A stretch of 64,000 bases of DNA from Solwaraspora sp. WMMA2056 (GCF_030345095.1 NZ_CP128360.1:6820001-6884000); one strand, 5' to 3'. Counted from the stretch's first letter, positions 15,948 through 25,196 are shown. Numbers and translations: made by a program. Notes: generated from the sequence alone by a model not told the origin.

Positions 15948-17520
15948 AAGCAAGTCCCGTGGGCGGTCGCAGGGTGTAAGGCGCGGGGCCTGGTGCTGCG
16001 GGTGTGTCCGGTGGCAGTCGGCGTCGTCGTCGCTGTCGCCAGTAGTAGGTCAGGGCCGGGTCGTCCGGAGACGCGTCGGCGTTGACCATCTGGTGTCGGC
16101 GGATGGGCGTCCAGGACAAGCGGGTCAGGCAGGCGCCGGTGTCCCGGTCACCGAAGAGCCATCGGTCTTGCCTGGTCGGGTGAAACCGCCCGAAGTAGCG
16201 GTTCACGATCCATCGGTAGGACTTCGTCTCGTGCCGGTGTCGGGCCCACTTGAGCATCGTCCAGACGAGCGTGGAGTCGATGTCGTTGAAGACCTTCTTG
16301 GACACGACCGTGCGGTAGTACGCGGCCCAGCCCCGCAGGATCGGGTTGAGTCTGCTGATCACGGCGATCGCGTTCGCGCCGTAGAGGTTGCGGACCTCGG
16401 TCCGCAGCCGGGCGCGGAACCGCTTGACGGCCGCTTTCGACGGTGTGATCAGCAGTTTCCCGGGATTGCGGTAGTGGCGGACGGTGAAGCCGAGGAAGTC
16501 GAACCCGTCGGACAAGTGCACGATGCGTGTCTTGTCCTCGTTGAACGTCAGTCCTCGCGGCGCCAGCCACTGGACGAGGCGTTGCTTGACCTGTTCGGCC
16601 TGCTCCCGGGTGGAACAGAGCGCGACCAGGTCGTCGGCGTATCTGACCACGACCGGGGTTCCGGGCACCGACCAGCCCCGATGCGACGGGGTGGTCTGCT
16701 GCCGGGCCCCGGCTGCTGTCTCGATCCCATGCAGGGCGATGTTCATCAGCAGCGGGCTGATCACTCCGCCCTGCGGGGTGCCCTCCTCGGTCGGGGCGTA
16801 CTGCCGGTTCTCGACCACACCCACTTTGAGCCACCGGGCGACGGGTTCCCTGGCGGGGAATCCGTGCAGGTGGCCCAGGAGCCGGTCATGGTCGATCCGG
16901 TCGAACGCCGCTGTCAGGTCCGCGTCGAGGATCCATGCCCGCTTCGGGTTCTTGCCCTTGCAGACGGCGAAAATCGCCTCGACCGCGTCATGACACCCCC
17001 GGCCGGGTCGGAAGCCGTAGCTCCTCGACTCGAACCGGGCCTCCCATTCGGGCTCCAGCGCGTTGAGCACCACGGCTTGCGCTGCCCGGTCGGCGATCAC
17101 GGGGATGCCGAGCGGACGCCGTTTGCCGTTGGCCTTCGGGATGTAGATCCGGCGGACGGGCCGGGCCATCGGCCGACACCCGCGCTGCTGCACCCAGCGG
17201 GCGAGATCCACCCGCTCGGGACCGGTCAGCGCGGTCCGGCCGTCGACCCCTGCCGTCGCTCGTCCCTGGTTGACCTGCGCGACCCGGCGCGCACTGAGTA
17301 ACGCGTTTGCCCGGGACCGCAGCATCAACCGTTGCAGACTACGCACCTTGCGGTGCGCTCCTGCCTGCGACGCCGTGAAGATCCGCTGGCGCAGCCGCCG
17401 TACTTCCTCCTCCGCCTGGGTCCAGTTCACCTGGTCCCAGTCGTCGGGAAAGCCCTGCGCTCCGTTCACCGCCGAAACGGCGGCGTCCAACGTCCCCGCA
17501 GGCGCTGACGTCATGCCCAT
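15946..17520 (-). CDS. ltrA: Group II intron reverse transcriptase/maturase
   Basis: 524 aa from the ATG at 17520, chosen because GGAG lies 6 nt upstream; the frame is open further but that part is domain I-III RNA. Reverse-transcriptase blocks are clear: RRIYIPKANGKRRPLGIPV, YGFRPGRGCHDA, ILDADLTAAFDRIDH, GTPQGGVISPLL, and the active site VVRYADDLV. The maturase (X) region follows (GFDFLGFTVR, LRGWAAYYRTVV). The C-terminus ends in an Arg-rich then Pro-rich tail with no CxxC/HNH endonuclease motifs, so the En domain usual in many relatives is missing. It helps splicing and retrotransposition of the intron. Confidence 0.93.
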   Translation of the reverse strand: MGMTSAPAGTLDAAVSAVNGAQGFPDDWDQVNWTQAEEEVRRLRQRIFTASQAGAHRKVRSLQRLMLRSRANALLSARRVAQVNQGRATAGVDGRTALTGPERVDLARWVQQRGCRPMARPVRRIYIPKANGKRRPLGIPVIADRAAQAVVLNALEPEWEARFESRSYGFRPGRGCHDAVEAIFAVCKGKNPKRAWILDADLTAAFDRIDHDRLLGHLHGFPAREPVARWLKVGVVENRQYAPTEEGTPQGGVISPLLMNIALHGIETAAGARQQTTPSHRGWSVPGTPVVVRYADDLVALCSTREQAEQVKQRLVQWLAPRGLTFNEDKTRIVHLSDGFDFLGFTVRHYRNPGKLLITPSKAAVKRFRARLRTEVRNLYGANAIAVISRLNPILRGWAAYYRTVVSKKVFNDIDSTLVWTMLKWARHRHETKSYRWIVNRYFGRFHPTRQDRWLFGDRDTGACLTRLSWTPIRRHQMVNADASPDDPALTYYWRQRRRRRLPPDTPAAPGPAPYTLRPPTGLA

Positions 17521-18177
17521 CACCATCTCCACAGACTCACCTGACCCGCGTGGGCTCCCTCTCGGGCCGGGCACCACCGCGCCAACGACGCGGCGCTGCC
17601 CGTATCCGGTCGGTTCGACACCACACGGCCAGGAGGCGGCCGCACCTGTGATGCCCTTCCCGTCGCCTTTCGGCATCCCGGCCTTCGCTTCTCGGGTCAT
17701 CCTGTTCCCGGCCAGGACTTCCGCCTTCCTCACGGTCGGCCTACCAGCCGCTGAAGCTGGACCTGGACGGGGTTTCCACGTTCCGCATGCATGAGACACG
17801 CACGGATAGGGCGCCCTCTGTACCCCGGGGACGATGGTGCTCCCCCAGCAGCGTTGCGTTCCACCGCCGGCATCCGCCGCTTCGCAGCGGCCAGTCCCTG
17901 ATCTCGGCCCGGTCCCGCTTCCCTCCACCCGGACCTTCAAGATGACGAGGCATCAACCAAGGGTTCACTCACGTTCGCCCGCCCGTACTTCTCCTCACCC
18001 GTAGCCCTCGGAAGGAACGAGGACCCTTCGGCTTGAACCCTGGGCTCCGCACCCCGCAGTCACCCGCGACGCACGCCAGGGAGGAGACCGGCCACCGAGC
18101 ACGGACCGGGGATCACGTCACCACGAGGGCACCTCCTCCGCCGTGATCCACTCAACACATGCGACCTCGTGTCGCAC

Positions 18178-18612
18178 ACGCAACGACTTGCCGTCGATGG
18201 CGATCACCGTGCGGTACCGCCTCGGGGTGGTCACCTGGGCGGGAGTGCGGGCACTCAGCCAGCCGGCGAGGACGGTGCCGAGCAGCGTGTCGTCGAGGCG
18301 GGTCAGCAGCCGCCAGACGGTGCTGCCGACCGGCACCCCCGCGGTGAAACCGAGCCGCCGCTGTGCTTGTGTGTCCAGGTCGTGCAGCCAGTCGGTGATC
18401 GCGGCGAACGATGACGCCCCGGCCATGACGGCACAGACCGCCACCGCCAGCAGCGGGGTCAGCGGGTACCGCACGCCTCGTGGGTCGCGTGGATCGGGAA
18501 CAGCGGTCAGCGCGTGTAGTAGACCGCTGCGTTCACCGTCGGTGACTGGCACTGCCTCCGCGATCGAGGCGGGTGCCGCTACGGCCAGTGCGGGAGTGAG
18601 GGATGATGCCAT
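18178..18612 (-). pseudogene. ISAs1 transposase, 5' exon
   Basis: N-terminal 145 codons (MASSLTPALAVAAPASIAEA onward) ending at VIAIDGKSLR, the first conserved catalytic-Asp block. The intron begins immediately after this block, so without splicing the product loses nearly the whole DDE domain. Unspliced reading adds about 20 intron-encoded residues and stops. Confidence 0.92.
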
Positions 18613-18771
18613 CGGCGGGTGGGGTCTTTCTCGGAGTCATGAAGCGTCGCAACTCCATGATCACCGATGCGGCCTCACCCGCTTCTCGCGACTCCGTAGA
18701 GGCCGAACTGCTCACGAAATACCTGGTCAGCGGCCTGCCGGCCGACTACGCAATCACCCTGGTCCGACCCG

Positions 18772-19002
18772 AAGCCTGCGTTCTTCTACACCATCGACAA
18801 GGATCTCAGCGACAAGGACCGCAACGAGTTGTCCAGACTCGCCAGCGAGTATGGCGAGACACCCGGCTTCCTCGATTCACTGGAAGAGAGACCCGCGCTC
18901 ACCGATCCAGACGGCAAGAAGATCGATGACTATCCTGAGGCCATGCGGGCGAACGCGCGCAACATCGCGACCGAGTTTCGATGCGGCTATGCAGGGAGTT
19001 GA
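18772..19002 (+). pseudogene. Metal-binding lipoprotein, 3' part
   Basis: 76 codons plus TGA, in phase with 14287-15090 once the ISAs1 element and one target duplication are removed: FRSDP then KPAFFYTIDKDLSDKDRNEL, and EYGETPGFLDSLEERPALTD. It has no start of its own. The next gene begins 3 bp after its stop, so the split gene headed an operon with the membrane gene at 19006. Confidence 0.85.
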
Positions 19003-19005
19003 GCG

Positions 19006-19330
19006 ATGTCCGTTGTCGTCACCTCGGTGATCGGAGTTGTCGCGGTCGCACTGATCCTCGTGGCCGTCATCCCCTGGTACACACAGCAACGGCTCCGGGG
19101 CGCGGACGACAAAGCCTACGAACGGTTCACAGCCGCCACCGAACTCCGACGCGTCGTGGTCGAGGCGACCGTCGCGGTGCTGCTGCTCGTCGGCGCGGTC
19201 ACGGCGATCAACGAGTACCGCGCGACCAAGGCCCGTCAGGACAGCGAACGGTTCGCGCAAGTCATCGAGCTGCTGGGATCGCCAGACGCGCCCACCCAGA
19301 TCGGCGCCGTCTACGGCATGGAAGGTGTCG
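19006..19330 (+). pseudogene. Membrane-anchored protein, N-terminal part, cut by IS701
   Basis: About 108 codons from ATG 19006. Two membrane segments (VVVTSVIGVVAVALILVAVI and VVVEATVAVLLLVGAVTAI) flank a loop. ATKARQDSERFAQVIELLGS and GAVYGMEGVA follow, a layout I know from actinobacterial pentapeptide-repeat proteins, where the short repeat of alleles and pentapeptides comes next. It is cut at the CTAG at 19331. A matching C-terminal part with pentapeptide repeats lies at 26560-26862. Confidence 0.65.
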
Positions 19331-19334
19331 CTAG

Positions 19335-20845
19335 TACGGCAGCCGCCATTAGGGCTGTGACCAGGTAGGACGCGTTGGCAGGGTGGTGCAACGTAGACGC
19401 AGCCGCCTGTTGATCATGTGTTTGTGAGGACTACAAGATCGAAGGCGGCTGCTGCTGCCAGGGTAGCGGCCGACCGCGCTGAGCGCGCACGGGCCGAGCT
19501 GTTGGAGCGAACGCGGTCCTGTTTCGTCCAAGTGCGGACGTGGCTGCACGCGGGCCGGTACGTGTCGGCGCTGGTCAGCAGGATGCCGAAACGCAACGGG
19601 TGGACCATCGCCGAGCATGTCGGGGATGCCACGCCGGACCGGACCCAGCGGTTGTTGAACAGGGCGGTGTGGGACACCGAGGGTATGGCGAGCCAGGTAC
19701 GGCGGTACGCGGCGGCCGGGTTGGACACCGCTGCCGGCCGTCGGCGGCGGCGTGGGCTGGCGGTCGGGGCGTTGGACGAGACCGGGCACCCGAAGCAGGG
19801 CACGGCGACGGCCGGGGTGAAACGGCAGTACATGGGCTGCGCCGGTCGGGTCGCCAACGGCATCAACACGGTCCACCTGGCCTATGTGCGGGAACGGACC
19901 GGGCACGCCCTGGTCGCAGCCCGGCGGTGGATCCCCGCCGAGCAGATCACCGACCCGGACACCGCCGCGCGGACAGGGCTGCCGACGGACACGCAGTTCC
20001 GCACGAAGGGCCAACTCGCGATCGACCTGTGCACCCACGCCTACGCCGACGAGCTGACCTTCGACGTGATCTGCGGTGACGAGGTGTACGGCGGCTGCAC
20101 CGAACTGAGGGAGTTCCTCGAAGCCCGTGGGCAGGCGTACGTGCTGCGGGTCGCCTCGACGTGCGTGATCCAGACGCCGTCCGGTGACAGGCTGACCTGC
20201 GCGCAAGCCGTTACGGAACTCGCCGGCAGGCGCGGTCGTGGCTGGCAGGTCCGCTCGGCCGGTGCCGGGTCGAAGGGACACCGCTGGTACGCGTGGGCAT
20301 GGATCGCCACCGCCTCACCCCGCCACCACCTCCTCGTGCGCCGTCACCTGGCCACCGGCGAACTGGCGTTCCACTACTGCTTCGTGCCCGAGGGGCAACC
20401 GGTGGTCGTGTCGCGGCTGGTCCGCGCCGCCGGGCTGCGGTGGCCGGTCGAGGAATGCTTCGAGTTCGGCAAGGACCACTTCGGCCTGGACCAGTGCCAG
20501 GCCCGCCTCCACGACGCGATCGCCCGGCACACCGTACTGGTCATGGCCGCTCTCGCCGTCTGCGCGGTCACCGCCGCGCGGTTACGCCACCGCACCGACA
20601 GCCAGGCACCCCCACCGGCCACACCCGACCAGCCGCCACCGGCCGAGCCCGGACTGATCCCACTGACCGTGCCCGAGATCGGACGGCTTCTCGCCGACGT
20701 CCTCCACCACCCACAACCACCCGACCACGCCCTCAACTGGCTGACCTGGCGACGACGACACCAGGCCCGCGCCCGCTGGTTCCACCAACGCACCCGCCTC
20801 AACCGCGAATACGCCCTGGTCAACTAGCAAATGGCGGCTGCCGTA
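19335..20845 (+). mobile_element. IS701-family element A
   Basis: 1511 bp with 16-bp perfect terminal repeats TACGGCAGCCGCCATT. It is flanked by CTAG on both sides (19331-19334 and 20846-20849), the 4-bp target. The right CTAG is also the left flank of element B. Confidence 0.93.
19418..20827 (+). CDS. IS701-family transposase (element A)
   Basis: 469 aa, start GTG 19418. A DDE_5-type transposase: first Asp in LAVGALDETGHPKQG, QYMGCAGRVANGINTVHLAY, second Asp in DVICGDEVYGG, then WYAWAWIATASPRHHLLVRR and the Glu in RWPVEECFEFGKDHFGLDQ. Length is normal. It appears intact. Confidence 0.93.
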   Translation: MFVRTTRSKAAAAARVAADRAERARAELLERTRSCFVQVRTWLHAGRYVSALVSRMPKRNGWTIAEHVGDATPDRTQRLLNRAVWDTEGMASQVRRYAAAGLDTAAGRRRRRGLAVGALDETGHPKQGTATAGVKRQYMGCAGRVANGINTVHLAYVRERTGHALVAARRWIPAEQITDPDTAARTGLPTDTQFRTKGQLAIDLCTHAYADELTFDVICGDEVYGGCTELREFLEARGQAYVLRVASTCVIQTPSGDRLTCAQAVTELAGRRGRGWQVRSAGAGSKGHRWYAWAWIATASPRHHLLVRRHLATGELAFHYCFVPEGQPVVVSRLVRAAGLRWPVEECFEFGKDHFGLDQCQARLHDAIARHTVLVMAALAVCAVTAARLRHRTDSQAPPPATPDQPPPAEPGLIPLTVPEIGRLLADVLHHPQPPDHALNWLTWRRRHQARARWFHQRTRLNREYALVN

Positions 20846-20849
20846 CTAG

Positions 20850-22405
20850 TAGTACTTTGTTAGGTCGGTACCAGTTGGTGGCAGAGGGGGCAGAACCCGA
20901 GCCAGGTCGCGAGTAGGTACTGCAGTCCGCGTAGGACGGTGTACAGGCTCAGGTCCGCCCCGCCGCTTTTGGGCGGGCTGTCCGTAGTCGGGTGAGGAAC
21001 AGTTGGGCGGCCGTGGCGAGAGTGACGTGGCGGTGCCAGCCGATCCAGGAGCGGCCCTCGAAGTGGTCAAGGCCGAGGGCGGTCTTGAGTTCGCGGTAGT
21101 CGTGCTCGACGCGCCAGCGGCTCTTGGCCAGGCGGACCAGGTCGGCGAGTGGTGTGTCGGTGGGCAGGTCGGACAGCCAGTAGTCGCTGGGTTCGTCGTG
21201 GCCGGGAGGCCATTGCACGAGCAGCCAGCATTCGGGCAGGACGCCGTCATCGCCGCACTGTGATCCGCGTCGGATCACCCGGCCGGCGGGACGCACCCGT
21301 ACTGCGAGGAAGTGCCCGGACAGCTCGCCGGCGGGCCGGTCCGGGCTGCGGTCACGGGTGGGTTGCCGGGGACGCCAGCGCACCAGACGCGCGGCGTCGG
21401 CGCCGTGAGCGAGGGCCAGGTCTTTCAGGCTGCGGGCCGGCTGGGGGTAGCGCGGTCCGGGGTGCTTACCGACACCGGCGTAGGGCACCGGCACGGGGTG
21501 GGCGTCGCCGGGTTGCGCGGTCGTGGACGAGGTGGTCGCCACGATGTAGGCGATACCGCGTTCGGTCAGGCCCTGACGGAACTCGGCGACCTGGCCGTAG
21601 CCGGCGTCGGCGGTCAGCAGCGGCGGACGCAGCCCCCACTCGGCCAGCTCGTCGAGCATCTCCAGGGCCATCATCCACTTCGGCCGGTACCGCTCGGTGT
21701 CGGGGACCTTCGATGCCGCCCGGCGTCTGCGGATCTGATCGATCTGCTCGGCGGGCGGCAGCCGCACCCGTGCGTGTGGCTTCTTCGCCCCGGCCTGGTC
21801 GAGGGTGACCGGTTGCTGGCGCAGCCTGCGGGCGTGCGTGTTCTCGGGCTTGCCGTCCGGGCCTGGCACGCAGGTCTCGTCCCAGGACTCCGGCACGAAC
21901 AGTCGCCAGTTCAGCACCGCCGACGCCGTGTCGGTCGCGGCGTGGACGCTCACGGCGATCTGGCAGTTGGCGACCTTGCCGAGGGTGCCGGAGTACTGCC
22001 GGGCCACACACGCCGAGGCCCTACCGTCCATCGGGAATCCGGTGTCGTCGACCACCCACACCCGCGGTTCGACCAGGTCGACCGCGGCCGTGGCCGTCCG
22101 CCGCCGCACGCCGGCGACGTCCCAGGTGGACGAGGTCAGGAACTGCTGCAACTGCTGGTGGTCGACCCCGAGCCGCTGCGCCATGGGCTGCATCGACTTG
22201 CGCCGGCCGTCCAGCATCAGCCCACGCAGATACCGCAGACCGGTCGCCCGCTGGTCCGACCGTCGCATTCCCGAGAACACCCCGGCCGCGAAGTCCTCCA
22301 ACTGCGCCCGTACCCGAACCAGATCCAGCTCATCCACGCACCGCAGCCAAACACCGCCGAGATGCCCGCACAAGCGACACGCCACAACGACCTAACAAAG
22401 TACTA
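20850..22405 (-). mobile_element. IS701-family element B
   Basis: 1556 bp with 18-bp perfect terminal repeats TAGTACTTTGTTAGGTCG, flanked by CTAG (20846-20849 and 22406-22409) shared with elements A and C. Its gene faces opposite to A and C. Confidence 0.93.
20949..22385 (-). CDS. IS701-family transposase (element B)
   Basis: 478 aa as written; a GTG inside (VDELDLVRVRAQLEDF) may be the real start. DDE_5 signatures: RVWVVDDTGFPMDGRAS, ARQYSGTLGKVANCQIAV, LLTADAGYGQVAEF, and the Glu-bearing SRWRVEHDYRELKTALGLDH. Apparently intact and clearly different in sequence from the transposases of A, C and D. Confidence 0.92.
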   Translation of the reverse strand: MACRLCGHLGGVWLRCVDELDLVRVRAQLEDFAAGVFSGMRRSDQRATGLRYLRGLMLDGRRKSMQPMAQRLGVDHQQLQQFLTSSTWDVAGVRRRTATAAVDLVEPRVWVVDDTGFPMDGRASACVARQYSGTLGKVANCQIAVSVHAATDTASAVLNWRLFVPESWDETCVPGPDGKPENTHARRLRQQPVTLDQAGAKKPHARVRLPPAEQIDQIRRRRAASKVPDTERYRPKWMMALEMLDELAEWGLRPPLLTADAGYGQVAEFRQGLTERGIAYIVATTSSTTAQPGDAHPVPVPYAGVGKHPGPRYPQPARSLKDLALAHGADAARLVRWRPRQPTRDRSPDRPAGELSGHFLAVRVRPAGRVIRRGSQCGDDGVLPECWLLVQWPPGHDEPSDYWLSDLPTDTPLADLVRLAKSRWRVEHDYRELKTALGLDHFEGRSWIGWHRHVTLATAAQLFLTRLRTARPKAAGRT

Positions 22406-22409
22406 CTAG

Positions 22410-23894
22410 TAGGGCAGCCGTACTTCGTAACCTGACCGGTGCGGTGGGGTATGGACGGACAGGATGTGCGGCGACGGAGACGGCCACCGCATGATCGTCC
22501 GGTGTTGTGTGGACAACGAAGGATCACGAGGTGGCCGCAGCGGCCATGGTAGAGGCCGGTCGTGTCGAGGAGAACCTCGCCACGCTGATGGGAGACCTCG
22601 GCGCGTGTTTCGCCCGGGTCGAACCACTACGGCAGGCCGGCAAGTACGTCCGTGGCCTGATCGCCGACCTGCCACGCAAGAACTGCTGGACCCTCGCCGA
22701 ACACGCCGGGGACACCACCCCCGACCGGATGCAACGACTCCTCGAACGCGCGGTCTGGGACACCGACAAGGCGATGGGCGTGGTCCGTGACTTCGCCGTG
22801 GCACGCCTGGCCGACCCGGACGGCGACAACACGCTGATCTTCGACGAGAGCGGCGTGGAGAAGACCGGCACCGGCACGTGCGGCGTGACCCGCCAGTACG
22901 TGGGCTGCGCGGGAAAGGTCACCAACGCCGTCAACCTGGTCAACGCCACCTACGCCACCCGCGCCGGCCACGCCCTGGTCGGCTCCCGCCTGTGGATCCC
23001 CGCCGCCCACCTCGACGACGACGCCCGCCGCGCCGCCACCGGCGTCCCCGCCGACACCGAGTTCGCGACCAAACCCCGACTCGCCACCGACCTGCTCACC
23101 GAGACACTCGACGCCGGCGTACCCGTGCGGTGGTGCACCGCCGACGCCGTCTACGGCCGGGACCGGCGACTACGCGACACCTGCGAGACCCGGGGAATCG
23201 GCTACAGCCTCGGCGTGCCGTGCTCGTTCCGGATCACCCTGCCCGGCTGGAAGACGAAGATCCGCGCCGACACCGCTGCCACCACCCTGACCACCGACAC
23301 CGCCTGGCAGACCATGTCCTGCGGGGCGGGTTCCAAAGGCGACCGCTGGTACGCGTGGGCGTGGATCGCCACCGCCAGCCCCCGCCACTACCTGCTCGTA
23401 CGCCGGAGCCTGGCTGACCCCGACGACCTGGCCTACTTCTACTGCTGGATACCGGAGCGCCTTCCGGCGACCCTGACCGCGTTGGTGAGGGTGACCGGCC
23501 GGCGGTGGACGATCGAGGAGGACCACGGCTTCGGCAAGGACCACTTCGGGTTCGACCAGTTCCAGAACCGCCTCCACACCCCGATCATGCGGCACATAGT
23601 GCTGGTCATGGCCGCGCTCGCCGTCTGCGCGGTCACCGCCGCCGACGCCGCGGCCGGGACCACGCCACCACCCCGACCCACCCACCCCAGCGAACCACCA
23701 CCGGCCGACCTCGGACTCGCCCGGCTGACCGTGGTCGAGATCAAACGGCTGTACAACCTCGCGACCAGAGCCTGGCACAGCCTCGAACACCATCTCCGCT
23801 GGTCCTGGTGGCGCCGCCGCCATCAAGCCCGCGCCCGCTGGTACCACTACCGATCCAGACTCACATGATCAAGTCACGAAGTACGGCTGCCCTA
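22410..23894 (+). mobile_element. IS701-family element C
   Basis: 1485 bp with 19-bp perfect terminal repeats TAGGGCAGCCGTACTTCGT, flanked by CTAG (22406-22409 and 23895-23898). Its right end is fused to an NRPS adenylation-domain fragment. Confidence 0.93.
22507..23868 (+). CDS. IS701-family transposase (element C)
   Basis: 453 aa. DDE_5 motifs: TLIFDESGVEKTGTGTCGV, RQYVGCAGKVTNAVNLVNAT, RWCTADAVYGRDRRL and RWTIEEDHGFGKDHFGFDQF. Related to element A's transposase (shared WYAWAWIATASPRHYLLVRR). Apparently intact. Confidence 0.93.
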   Translation: MWTTKDHEVAAAAMVEAGRVEENLATLMGDLGACFARVEPLRQAGKYVRGLIADLPRKNCWTLAEHAGDTTPDRMQRLLERAVWDTDKAMGVVRDFAVARLADPDGDNTLIFDESGVEKTGTGTCGVTRQYVGCAGKVTNAVNLVNATYATRAGHALVGSRLWIPAAHLDDDARRAATGVPADTEFATKPRLATDLLTETLDAGVPVRWCTADAVYGRDRRLRDTCETRGIGYSLGVPCSFRITLPGWKTKIRADTAATTLTTDTAWQTMSCGAGSKGDRWYAWAWIATASPRHYLLVRRSLADPDDLAYFYCWIPERLPATLTALVRVTGRRWTIEEDHGFGKDHFGFDQFQNRLHTPIMRHIVLVMAALAVCAVTAADAAAGTTPPPRPTHPSEPPPADLGLARLTVVEIKRLYNLATRAWHSLEHHLRWSWWRRRHQARARWYHYRSRLT

Positions 23895-23898
23895 CTAG

Positions 23899-25193
23899 TG
23901 TACACCTCGGGGACCACAGGAACACCGAAAGGCGTGGGGGTCTCATATCGAAATGTCGCCGGGCTGATCGCCGCTCTTGGGAGCCTGATTCCGGCTGAAG
24001 GTAGGGAGGGTGGTAACGTTATGGCTCCGGCATTCGACGGGTGGCTATGGTCGACCCTCATACCTTTGGCCCATGGTCGGGGAGTGGCACTCGCCGACCC
24101 ACGCGACGGATTGAACAGTCTCTTTGGAGGTACTGTCGATATCGTTACCGCGACGCCGTCACTGCTGGCGGCGCACGAGCCGCCTGCTAAGAGCGCCGGG
24201 CTGCGGACGGTCGTATCCGCAGGTGAAGCGTGCCCTCCCGCCGTCGCGCAGCGGTGGTCCGATGGCCGCCGTTTCATCAACGCATACGGTCCTACTGAGA
24301 CGACGATTTGCGCGACGTGGGCCGACACTGAAGCGGGTGACGACCCGGAGACGATCGGTCGACCTTTGCCAAACTATCGCCTTCAAGTGCTCAACAGCGA
24401 TCTCCAACCGGTTCCGAATGGATCCGTTGGCGAGCTGTTCATTTCGGGTGTCGGCGTTGGCCGAGGCTACCGAAATCAGCCGGGCCAGACAGCTTCCCGG
24501 TTCCTGCCCGATCCGACTCGAGCCGGAAGCCGGATGTATCGCACAGGTGATTTGGTGCGGACCCGGCCGGACGGGGCGTTGGAATTCGTTGGGCGTGCCG
24601 ATCAGCAGATCAAGATCCGCGGCTACCGAGTAGAACCTGCGGGCGTCGAGGCCATCGCCCGAGCCGTGCCCGGGATCCGAACTGCGGTCGCGTTCGGCAT
24701 TCCGGATTCCGGAGGAACTTCCCTCGGACTGGCCGTGGTCCCCGACCAGTCGGTGGAGGACTCGATCGAGGGACAGGTACTCACCAAGTTGCAGGCCGCT
24801 CTCCCCGACTACATGATCCCGACGCGAACGATCGTTCTGCGCGAACTGCCGCTCACGGTTGCCGGTAAGGTGGATGACGCGAAGCTGGCTCAGCTTGGCA
24901 GTCAAGCCGATCAGCGGACAACGGACGGAACAGTCCCCTCCTCCCCCAACGAGCTCCTGATCTCCCAGATCTGGTCCGAGGCCCTCGAGAAGCCAGTGGA
25001 AACCATCGAGGCAAACTTCTTCGAGCTCGGAGGCCACTCGTTGATCGCTGCCCGGGTCGTTGCTAGGCTTCGTTCCGCCACCGGAGTGAAGGTCACCATG
25101 CGTCAGCTCTTCGCGGCGCCGACCGTCCAGTCCCTAGCGACGACATTGGATCGGCTAGCCGGCGAACAAGCGCCTACAGTGTTGCGGCGCTAG
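23899..25193 (+). pseudogene. NRPS fragment: adenylation domain (from motif A3) plus carrier protein
   Basis: About 430 codons with no start of their own; upstream modules are lost at the IS701 C junction. Adenylation motifs are visible: A3 VYTSGTTGTPKGV, A5 NAYGPTETTICATW, A7 MYRTGDLVRTRPDG, A8 GRADQQIKIRGYRVEP, A10 LPLTVAGKVDDAKL. The carrier motif FFELGGHSLIAARVV follows, with the phosphopantetheine serine. No condensation or thioesterase domain follows. Hand alignment to GrsA gives pocket residues D-G-W-T-V-A-A-I-C, close to the Phe code D-A-W-T-I-A-A-I-C, suggesting an aromatic amino acid. The MFS gene starts 3 bp after its stop. Confidence 0.88.
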
Positions 25194-25196
25194 GAC

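Larger units (their letters stand above)
15873..18177 (-). mobile_element. Group II intron inside the ISAs1 transposase gene
   Basis: 2305 nt on the minus strand. Comparison with the intron-free copy fixes both junctions: TTGCGT, intron, GGCTCC. The intron starts GTGCG (consensus) and ends CCGAC. Domain V is at 15914-15947, and domain VI has an 11-bp stem, GCAA loop and a bulged A seven bases from the 3' end. A candidate EBS1, ACGCAA (plus strand 17854-17859, intron nt 319-324), is fully complementary to the last six exon bases. It encodes a reverse transcriptase-maturase in domain IV. Confidence 0.95.
15091..18761 (-). mobile_element. ISAs1-family element, copy 1, carrying a group II intron
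   Basis: 3671 bp. Ends are CAGGGCTATTGCGTTGTCGG (15091) and, inverted at 18761, CAGGGTGATTGCGTAGTCGG. It is flanked by a perfect 10-bp target duplication GTCCGACCCG (15081-15090 and 18762-18771). The intron-free copy at 35472-36837 is 1366 bp; adding the 2305-bp intron gives exactly 3671 bp. It disrupts the metal-binding lipoprotein gene. Confidence 0.95.
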
